From Peltaster fructicola (taxonomy: Eukaryota > Ascomycota > Dothideomycetes), in the NCBI GenBank assembly GCA_001592805.2, contig CP051139.1, positions 1,984,001 through 2,048,000 on the forward strand: a stretch of DNA of 64,000 nucleotides, read 5' to 3'. Below are positions 56,564 through 64,000 of the stretch, piece after piece. Numbering within the stretch: position 1 is the stretch's first letter; the number at the start of each line of letters is the position of its first letter. The notes beneath the pieces were generated by a model. The model saw nothing but the letters and a program-made list of their open reading frames with translations. It had not been told where the DNA came from and did no database searches. Both the position numbers and the translations under genes were made by a program.

Positions 56564-58147
56564 CTGTTGAAAGTCAGGGAGTGCTAATATGGTGTCTTTG
56601 CTTCCACTCACGGGACTCGGGCGTCGAAATCCAGGTTTGCGAGTGGTCTCAGAGACGAAATCTGCCCAAATCAACAGATCTGGGTAGATTTCTAGTCTGA
56701 GCTGCCTCTTAAGCAATTTGGAGATGCTACCGAGCAGTGTCAGTATGCTGTCTGTGAGTTCTTGTCGGAAGTCGTACTGAAATGAAGTCGCTGGACCTTG
56801 TGGGTTTCGTGTATAGGATGCGATACAAGCAGTCTTGCAGTTTGTGCTGGCAAAGATCAACAGTTCGCTTCAGTGTCTTGAAGGTCGGTAGAGTCGCAGT
56901 CATGTAATTACTTTAATGCAATCGTGGTCCTACCATGCGCGGATCAAAACACGCTAGAGTTTATGGCTTCGTTGCACTGGGCAACCACTTTTTTGTACGC
57001 TTGCAATCTGCCGCCATCATAGGTACAGGCCGAGGCTGCTTTATGCCATCCTTGACAACATGAGAGCTTATCATGCCAGCGCTCGAAGTCAAGTGCGCCT
57101 CGAAGCTCTGTCATCCCTGTCACATCGTCAGCATTTCAGATTCACACCATCTTATCGCTGTACACCTCTTCACTAAAATAGGTCGAGAAGGGTCATCCAG
57201 TGGCCGTTCTGTCCATCGTACGTGCGGTGGGTGCCTTTCAGGTTTGCTGAGTATCTACTGAACGGCAGTTGTCACGGAGCGTCTAGCACGAGTCTGACAC
57301 TGACGACAAAGGACTCAGCTCTGACGTATACAGTCCTGATCGTTGAGCTCGAGCTATGAGTCCTTCGACATCCATTCCGACGTAGACCATTACTCCCAGC
57401 TCAGTTGGTGGTTTACGAGCGATGGAACACATCCCATGCTGAGCTGAATTGCATGCAGACGATTGCTAGGAGCTATGTGTTCAGCAGTGTAACATTTCAC
57501 AGCAGTCTCCCGAGAACAGGTCGCAGTGAGTCGCGCTCACTTTACTCCTCCGCCGAGAATCACAACATCGCGCCAGACACATGCAGCGAAGGCCGTTGAG
57601 CCTGCAGTCTTCTCATCTCGATAGTGAGCCTGGCACTTGTGCAGCAGAGGCACCGCTTCATACCGTTCAGTCACGCATAGTTGCGGAGCACACGGTTTCG
57701 CATATTGAAGCTTCAGATGCATTCAGCACAACACTTCGAGACTTAATGTGTTGTACGAGAATCGTCCATCGCTACGAAGCAGCCTCGCTTAGCGATGTTC
57801 AACAGCACACGAGTCAGATCGATGAGTTGCGGACCACGCACGCCGTTCTCGATCATCACGGTGAGCGGAGCTTCGACTTTCAGGCATACTTTGAGTGAGT
57901 CAGCATTAGTCAGTAGCAGACGGTCTTCCCGCCATGGTAGCTTGCAGCGCATGCATGACCTGAGCAGATTCGCTAACCTCGCATAGTGCAGCATGCGGAG
58001 CTAAACCTGCAGTCTAGCTTCTATACTAAAGCTCTGCAGCTATAGCTCGATAACGCATACGCGGCAACGGTCCTGGTAACAATATAAGACATGAGCTATC
58101 AGCCAACGTTCGATCACTACGCGTTGTGAAGACACAATACTTCGACC
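56564..58147. other. Upstream region of HEX1 and promoter of ThDP enzyme
   Basis: About 1.6 kb. An open minus-strand frame at 56612-56860 has fairly protein-like text (LTDSILTLLGSISKLLKRQL) and ends near a GTGAGT donor at 56611, but its phase does not fit the HEX1 exon. It may be leader or an unrelated exon. The rest shows nothing. Confidence 0.4.
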
Positions 58148-59767
58148 ATGGGTACCACTACAGTATGGCAAGCGTTCTACGATGTCCTTCGCGCGTACGA
58201 AGCAACGACAATCTTCGGGAATCCTGGATCGACGGAACAGCCCATGCTCAAGAACTTCCCAGCTGATTTCGAGTATATCCTAGGTCTGCAGGAGGCCTCT
58301 GTCGTAGCCATGGCAGATGGTTATGCTCAAGCGACGCGCAAGCCGGTAGTGGTCAGTCTACACACCGCTGCCGGCACCGGCAACGGCATGGGCACAATCA
58401 TGACCGCATTTATGAACAAAACACCACTCGTCATAATCGCTGGCCAACAGCACCGAGACATGCTGATTGGAGAACCGTTTCTCACGAACAAGGAAGAGAC
58501 TGTCATAGCCAAGCCGTGGGTCAAGTGGGCATATCAACCAGTGCAAGCCAAAGATGTCCCTGCGGCCGTCATTCGAGCTTTTGCGACTGCACTTCTTCCA
58601 CCTGCTGGTCCAGTCTATCTATCGGTTCCGCTGGACGACTGGGACCATGAGTGTGCAATACCGATTCCAAGAAAAGTTAGCACAAGGATAGCACCAGACC
58701 CAGAGCAGCTCAGTACCTTTGCTGCCCACCTACGCCAAGCAAAGCGTCCAGTGCTCGTCTATGGCCAAGAGGTAGATAAGAGCTTAGGATGGGAAGCAGG
58801 TATCACACTAGCAGAACATCTTGAGGCTCCGGTCTTTGGAGCACCTGGTGCCGAGCGAGCTGTGTTTCCAGAGCTACACCCACTCTACAGAGGATCACTC
58901 CCGATGGCCAGAGGACCGCTATCTCAAGCGCTCGAAGGATTCGATCTCGTGCTTGTCGTCGGTGCTCAGATCTGGCGATATTATCCTTATGTGGATGGTC
59001 CCATCACACCACCGGGACTCAGCGTCCTACACATTACCAGTGACTCTGAGGAGGCGGCTCGTGCATTGCGAGGTGACAGCCTTCTCTCCGATGCACGGCT
59101 GGCACTTGAAGCTCTTGTTAGAGAGCTGGGTACAGAGAGTATCAAGTCGTACGCACTCAAGTCCTTCACACCAGCACCACTCAGTGGTGTATCACCGATG
59201 ACTGCTCTTGACGCCTTTGCCACCATAGCAAGTCTGCGACCTGAGAATGCATTACTTGTGCAGGAGTCGCCCTCCAACGCACCTGATCTGCTGCAGTCCT
59301 GGCCAGCACACTATCCGGAGAAATACTTCACATTCGCTTCTGGAGGACTTGGTTGGGGCGGACCAGCATCAGTCGGAATCGCTCTAGCATCGAAACGAAC
59401 CGGAGATCCAACGATACTTGTGATTGGCGATGGCAGCTTCAACTATTCTGTGCAGTCCATCTACACGGCCGTTCAGCACCGCGTCAAATTAATCATTCTC
59501 GTGCCTCAGAACGAAGAATATGCTATCCTGAAGGAGTTTGCCGTTCTGGAGGACACACCAAAGGTGCCCGCTCTGGATCTACCTGGTCTCAACGCTGTTG
59601 CTGTGGCGAAGGCATACGGGTGCCCTGGATATTTCGCGAAGAGCACCGATGAGCTGAAGGATCTCTTCAAGCAAGCGCTGCATAGTGAAGGTCCAGTGCT
59701 GATTGAATTCGCGATCGATAGGACACTGAGGCCTTTGGTTGCCCAAACCAGTGCACACGCTCGATGA
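58148..59767 (+). CDS. Benzoylformate decarboxylase-like ThDP-dependent enzyme
   Basis: Single exon, 539 aa. ThDP enzyme of the acetolactate synthase/BFD superfamily, with PYR, central and PP domains. Closest by eye to bacterial benzoylformate decarboxylase: FGNPGSTEQP (S28), LQEASVVAMADGYAQATRKP (cofactor Glu E49), LHTAAGTGN (H72) and AGQQHRDM. The PP-domain ThDP/Mg motif is GDGSFNYSVQSIYTA. Ser26, Glu47 and His70 of the Pseudomonas enzyme have counterparts, but the position of His281 (RYHQY) reads RYYPY, so a Tyr sits there. Substrate is therefore probably another 2-keto acid or aldehyde. Lack of introns and the bacterial-like sequence hint at old transfer. No organelle signal is evident. 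Confidence 0.88.
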   Translation: MGTTTVWQAFYDVLRAYEATTIFGNPGSTEQPMLKNFPADFEYILGLQEASVVAMADGYAQATRKPVVVSLHTAAGTGNGMGTIMTAFMNKTPLVIIAGQQHRDMLIGEPFLTNKEETVIAKPWVKWAYQPVQAKDVPAAVIRAFATALLPPAGPVYLSVPLDDWDHECAIPIPRKVSTRIAPDPEQLSTFAAHLRQAKRPVLVYGQEVDKSLGWEAGITLAEHLEAPVFGAPGAERAVFPELHPLYRGSLPMARGPLSQALEGFDLVLVVGAQIWRYYPYVDGPITPPGLSVLHITSDSEEAARALRGDSLLSDARLALEALVRELGTESIKSYALKSFTPAPLSGVSPMTALDAFATIASLRPENALLVQESPSNAPDLLQSWPAHYPEKYFTFASGGLGWGGPASVGIALASKRTGDPTILVIGDGSFNYSVQSIYTAVQHRVKLIILVPQNEEYAILKEFAVLEDTPKVPALDLPGLNAVAVAKAYGCPGYFAKSTDELKDLFKQALHSEGPVLIEFAIDRTLRPLVAQTSAHAR

Positions 59768-60490
59768 GATAGCCTCACCGTTCTGTCTAGCGATTCAATA
59801 TCTGCTTGAACTTGGCTTTCGGAGGCTGGAAGATGTATGCTGCTTCAGGAATGACTCAATTGCATATACATGGAAGCTACATGTGGCCGTCCGTGTGAAG
59901 AGACTCGACTTTCGGGTTACGAAGTACCACAGCTGTTGTTGTTGTCACAGATCGAGCAGGTGTGTAAGCCTGGCAAATTGACCTCCCATGAGATAGTAGT
60001 CCTTCTCTCATGCAAAGGCATGGAACTCTGACCGTTGCAGTGCGAGTATCGTTTCGGCGCTGCCAGCACCCTTGTGCTTACGTACCTTTCAACATGCTGC
60101 AGCACAGTGGAGACAGCTAAGGGAGAACAAACAGACTACGGCTGCCCTGCCAGATTAAGCGATACAGCTCGTCACAGCTCTGCTGTAAATGTTGGCGAGA
60201 AGTATTGGTTCTCCACAACACCACATTCACCAACCAAGAGCTAATGCATCCACCGACATGCCGGCATGATGATGCGAAAGGCTTGGCCAAGCTTGTTCCT
60301 ACTGTGGTTCTGCATGATGAACCATAATCGAATCATAGGCTCGAACGATATGTCAGTGACCTGCAATGTAAGCCACACCCTAGGCTCTTGCTCGTCATGC
60401 AATGCGCTGGTATCCTCCACATAAGAACAGAGAGCGAGCACCAGGGCTTCGCAACAAGCTACTACTCAGTACTCGTAGAATTACCAAAAA
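59768..60490. other. Intergenic region
   Basis: About 720 bp between the ThDP enzyme and the aldolase-family gene, both on the plus strand. No feature recognised. Confidence 0.5.
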
Positions 60491-61460
60491 ATGCTCCACC
60501 AGCACTCAATCGCCCAACCACTCCACGGCACTTCCGGCCATGCTGTCAGAGGTGGTCTGACAGACCAGCAGGCCAGCATTAACCCCTTCCATGGTAAAGC
60601 CGCCATCAGACCAACTTTCAATACCAAGGAGGAAGAGAGAGACTTCTTGAAGGGCAGACTGGCTGCGGCGTTCAGAATCGCAGGCAAGAACGGGTTCGGT
60701 GAGGGTGTCGCTGGACACATAACACTGAGAGATCCTGTTGAACCTCACACTATGTGGGTGTAAGTATCTCAGCATTGACGAGCATACTGCAGCTGATTGT
60801 TCCTAGCAATCCTTTCGGAGTGTCCTTCAATGCCATGCGCAAGTCCGATCTTCTCAGGATCGACTACGAAGGTACTGTCATTGAAGGTGGACCGGTCAAG
60901 CTCATCAACCGAGCTGCAGTGATGATCCATTCCGCGCTGCACAAGGCTCGGCCAGATGTCGCGTGTGCGATGCACACCCACTCGATCTTCGGTAGGACAT
61001 TCAGCGGTCTTCGAATTGACCTTCCCATCACAAGCCAGGATGGATGTGCCTTCTTCGAAGATGTAGCTCTGTACGATCACTTCGATGGTATCGTACTCGA
61101 GGGTGACGAAGGCTCCAAGATATCTGAAGCTATTGGCAACAAGAAAGCAGCCATCCTCGCAAGCCATGGTCTCTTGACCTGCAGCGACAGTGTCGAAGCT
61201 ACGATCTACTGGTTTGTAGCCCTAGAGAAGCTCTGCCACTCTGCGCTGATGCAGTTGGCGGCTGTTGGTGGAGACGTCAGCAAGATTCCGGTCGTCGGGA
61301 GTAAAGAAGCTGCTTAGTATGTTGAGAGACATGATTGAGCCTTTACTGACACCTTTACAGCACCTACAAGAACGTCGGTGTTCCTATGGCAGGTTGGTTC
61401 TCAGCCAAGCCGCTGTTCGACGATATCGCTGTTGAGACAAAGGAGGACTTCCTTGCTTAA
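60491..61460 (+). CDS. Class II aldolase/adducin-family protein
   Basis: Model: exons 60491-60759, 60807-61316, 61361-61460; introns 47 and 44 bp; 292 aa. Zn-dependent class II aldolase/adducin head fold: KNGFGEGVAGHITLRDP, VNPFGVSFNAM, the metal-binding CAMHTHSIFGRTFSG (HxH) and AAILASHGLLTCSDSVEATIYWF, whose His is the third ligand. The end PLFDDIAVETKEDFLA is restored by the last splice. Fungal members of this group are cytosolic and of unknown substrate, often annotated as aldolase or adducin-domain proteins. Proximity to the ThDP enzyme suggests, weakly, a shared catabolic role. Confidence 0.9.
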
Positions 61461-61609
61461 GCCGGGTAAAACACTTCTGTCGATGCTGTTGAGCTGAACC
61501 GAAGTCTGTATGCAAGCCAGCTACAACAACGGATCCTCAAGATGGCAACAGCCAGCGTCGAAAAGTTTCTTACCAATATATTAGAGATGTCGTTGTATCG
61601 AGAGTAACG

Positions 61610-62043
61610 TATTCCATAGGCTAGTGAGCCATATAGGTTAGTGAGCCATTTCTGAGATTTGGTGTATCCTCACCAAAATTGAGAATATCTCTTCACTCAC
61701 CCAGAGCTCTCAATTTTGGTCTTTTTCACCTAATGTCGAAGGAAGCTCCTCAGAGCTCCTATATCTATCACCCTACCGGATCTCAGAGCCTTCAGAGCCT
61801 CCTAAGGTGCCTGTCCCAGGAATGGCGCTCTGATTTGGCCCCCAAACCACAGTTAGGCACTTTGGGGAACTCGCAGAGCGCTCAAAATTGGCAGAGCTAT
61901 AGGGTCGAGTGTCTAGAGCCTTGTAACTCGAGCTCAAGAGCCTCTGAACTGTTTTGAGTGAGATATATCAGTGTGAAAAACACCGATTTGGCAGTGATTT
62001 CTGGTGGCTCACCAACCTATATGGCTCACTAGCCTATGGAATA
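61610..62043. mobile_element. MITE (non-autonomous DNA transposon) with TA target duplication
   Basis: A 430-bp element (61612-62041) flanked by TA on both sides. The terminal inverted repeats start TTCCATAGGCTAGTGAGCCA and run about 37 bp with one mismatch. Each end also carries a subterminal direct repeat of AGTGAGCCAT about 17 bp apart. The interior has no transposase; the 92-codon frame inside (61679-61957) is not protein-like. TA duplication fits the Tc1/mariner (Fot1/pogo-type) group. Near-perfect ends suggest a fairly recent insertion. It lies 150 bp beyond the aldolase gene, in its 3' region. Confidence 0.85.
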
Positions 62044-62186
62044 CTTTAGCCTTGACGCTCTGGATAGCAATGGTCGAAGGGGGATGTCCCCGGCGCTCAA
62101 GCAAGGATGCCATCGTAGGCTCTCGCCGCTGTTTCGGGGATTTGTTTGTATGTCCAAGTCTAGCTGTATGTGTCTCTGAATGATGT

Positions 62187-62702
62187 CTAACGATCGCAGA
62201 ATGTCGTATAAGCCCCTGTCGCTGGTACAAGAGATTGGGTTGCGTGATCGAGCTGACAGTCCGAAACAGCTGTACGTGTCGCTCCTAGTCTTCCATGTCT
62301 TCCACCTCCTGATGTCGGCCCTTCGTCACAGACAGAGCACCGCATCTGGGGCGCTGGAATGTTAGACTCGTCATCGCTATCGAGTGAGATCGGGCGCTTG
62401 AGGTCTGCAGCACTGATGACTTCCTGCCGGCTTTTGTCGTTACCACTCGTACGAAGCTCAGAGAAAAGCTGCGGATGCTTGGATGTGATGCCCTTTTGTT
62501 GGTATAGCTCGTGGATCTTCCCGTTGAGCTTGGCAACTTGTCTGTCGTTCTGCTCGGCTTGCTTCGCAAGCTCGTCCTTGAGCGACCGAATCTGAGCGTA
62601 AAGCGTCGGAATCTGGGTCTTGGCTTGATCAAGCTGGATTCTGAGGTAGTCAGGGTCATTACCAGGATCAAGGAGGTCGTGGCGGGTTGATTTATGGTCC
62701 AT
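62187..62702 (-). CDS. Small hypothetical coiled-coil protein
   Basis: Single frame of 171 aa. Residues about 15-70 (LRIQLDQAKTQIPTLYAQIRSLKDELAKQAEQNDRQVAKLNGKI) form a clear heptad coiled coil. The second half is Ser/Asp-rich with MRCSVCDEGPTSGGG, perhaps half a zinc site. No family recognised. The C-terminus could be altered by an unseen intron. The 3' end is 144 bp from the MITE. Confidence 0.5.
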   Translation of the reverse strand: MDHKSTRHDLLDPGNDPDYLRIQLDQAKTQIPTLYAQIRSLKDELAKQAEQNDRQVAKLNGKIHELYQQKGITSKHPQLFSELRTSGNDKSRQEVISAADLKRPISLDSDDESNIPAPQMRCSVCDEGPTSGGGRHGRLGATRTAVSDCQLDHATQSLVPATGAYTTFCDR

Positions 62703-64000
62703 GATGACCGTTGATGATTATGCGGTTGTGAGAAGTGTGATGGTTGTAGTTGGCGTTACGAGTGTGAAAGATCGAGCGTGCGGAAGGATTTAGCAGTTGT
62801 GGGTGCAGAGTTTTCACGCAAACGTCAAGTCGTGAGCTCTGTGCAATATGTCGAACGGAACGTGCTGAATAGCTTGATATGAAGAGTTGTAGCAGCCAAG
62901 CAGAAACAGGAGAACAGGCAAATCAATATGAAGAGTTAACGGTCCGATCAAGTACCAAGGAAGAAGATAGAAGAAGAGTGAGGAGACTGGTAGAGCGATA
63001 TACTATACTGGAGTCTGTGCAGTTTCACTTCAGGCACCTTGTCACAACATGCGGTTATCGTACCACAGAAGTCCTCAAGCATACACGTCGATGCCATAGT
63101 ACCGCTGAGTACGAGCTGTGACGCGAGACAAGCCCGTCTAGGAGCACACTGATATGGTCGACATCACTGCTCTGAGGATGCTGCTGCACCTCCCACTGCT
63201 ATACACATCTGTTAATTGACACCAATACCGCTGGCTAGTAGTGTCGAGGCACGACAGAGTACTATCATACCATGCGAACGCCTGCGAAGTCTCAGATATG
63301 CTGCTCGCAATCGTATACTCACCTCTTATCCACACTGTATCACATGTGTCCAACTCTTCTTGAGACCTCTTCAAGACTTGTGACCAGACAGGTCTAGTAG
63401 CACAAAATAAGAGAGGTGAGGCTGTCTTCGATTTGGGTACATTCTCAGCAGGAGTGTCGTCCACACGGGCGCAGTCTCAACCAGACTTGTGGTCGCCTTC
63501 TGTGCTTAGATCGCGCTGGCGATGACGCTGTCTGTAGGGTGGCGTAGGTGTATCTGTTGCAGTGGTGCGAGTGTCAAGGAGAGATGTCGTCCATAGGACA
63601 GGAATTAGAGTTGAGCCGAAAGAGTAGTGCTCTGGAGGAAGGCTGCGGTCGCTGGCGCTCGGGCGTGATCAGTAAATTCCTTCTCGACCTCATTTGTACT
63701 CAGCATCGTCCTGTCTTTACGCCCTGACAGAAGCACTGTGTATCGACATGTTCGAAAGACTTCCGCTTCTGTGCTGGGTTACCGAGGATGTTCGACTGCA
63801 CTTCTTAGGAATACGAGCCTCCAGTCAACCATCGATATACCACGAAAGCTCATGGCCAAGCTCAGATGTGCGGTCAAACATAGAACTGACGACAGACGAT
63901 CCCTGCACGATAACCCATGGCCAGTTTCAGATGTGCAAACATCCAGAAGACCTGGTCACGAACGGTGAGGTCACTGATGGCATAGAACATCTTTCTGACT
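62703..64000. other. Right edge without supportable gene
   Basis: Only short frames. The minus-strand frame 63464-63138 (108 codons) starts with ATG and contains a GTGAGT donor, but splicing gives an early stop and no domain is visible. A gene entering from beyond the window cannot be excluded. Confidence 0.45.

Noticed and set aside
56513-56860. A 115-codon minus-strand frame upstream of HEX1 as its first exon
   Set aside because: Its phase at the GTGAGT donor does not match the HEX1 acceptor at 56564, and no alternative donor was convincing.
61679-61957. A 92-codon frame inside the MITE as a possible element protein
   Set aside because: Repetitive Ser/Leu/Gln text without transposase motifs; MITEs normally lack coding capacity.
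63138-63464. A 108-codon minus-strand frame with an ATG and an internal GTGAGT donor
   Set aside because: Splicing gives a stop within a few codons and no homology signal is visible.

Overview
The window is nuclear DNA of a filamentous ascomycete (Pezizomycotina). The evidence is a Woronin-body HEX1 gene, fungus-restricted families (RTC4, NTR2, fungal Vps53, CASQ-ended Ydj1-type Hsp40), genes packed on both strands, and very short introns, mostly 44-60 bp, with GTRNGT-like donors. Placement in Dothideomycetes is my inference from the look of the proteins. All exon structures come from reading donors, acceptors and frame continuity by eye. Every multi-exon model given closes in frame, except that the 5' end of HEX1 is unresolved.

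Layout. 0.8-9.7 kb: CAP-Gly (CLIP-170-like) protein, aminoglycoside-phosphotransferase-like kinase, TMEM14-family protein, OST2/DAD1, RCL1 and a seven-exon glycine-rich RRM protein. 11.6-24.8 kb: an unrecognised 621-aa protein, inorganic pyrophosphatase, RTC4, mitoribosomal mL53, NTR2, RPC40 (Pol I/III), complex I 49-kDa subunit and VPS53. 24.8-28.7 kb: a long gene-free stretch leading into a C2H2 transcription factor with a long leader. 29.3-33.4 kb: a compact three-gene block holding a UDP-glucose 4,6-dehydratase, a nucleotide-sugar/triose-phosphate-type transporter and a UDP-4-keto-6-deoxyglucose epimerase/reductase. It reads as UDP-rhamnose synthesis plus a candidate carrier. 33.6-39.2 kb: TRM82, RPP0, a GNAT acetyltransferase and the Ydj1-type Hsp40. 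39.2-47.7 kb: a sparse pocket with two unfamiliar genes, one a 1333-aa SF1 helicase-like protein whose Walker B motif reads DQAS. 47.7-56.6 kb: cysteine synthase-like enzyme, mitochondrial MidA/NDUFAF7-like methyltransferase, LITAF-like protein, membrane-anchored GH17 glucanase and HEX1. 58.1-62.7 kb: an intronless benzoylformate-decarboxylase-like ThDP enzyme, a class II aldolase-family protein, a 430-bp MITE with TA target duplication and a small coiled-coil ORF.

Many neighbours are head to head across about 180-300 bp (TMEM14/OST2, mL53/NTR2, RPC40/NUO49, dehydratase/transporter, TRM82/RPP0, cysteine synthase/MidA), so shared promoters are likely. Most genes are housekeeping: ribosome biogenesis, mitochondria, secretory pathway and cytoskeleton. 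The points of most interest are the UDP-rhamnose block with its transporter, the degenerate-motif SF1 protein, the ThDP enzyme and the MITE.
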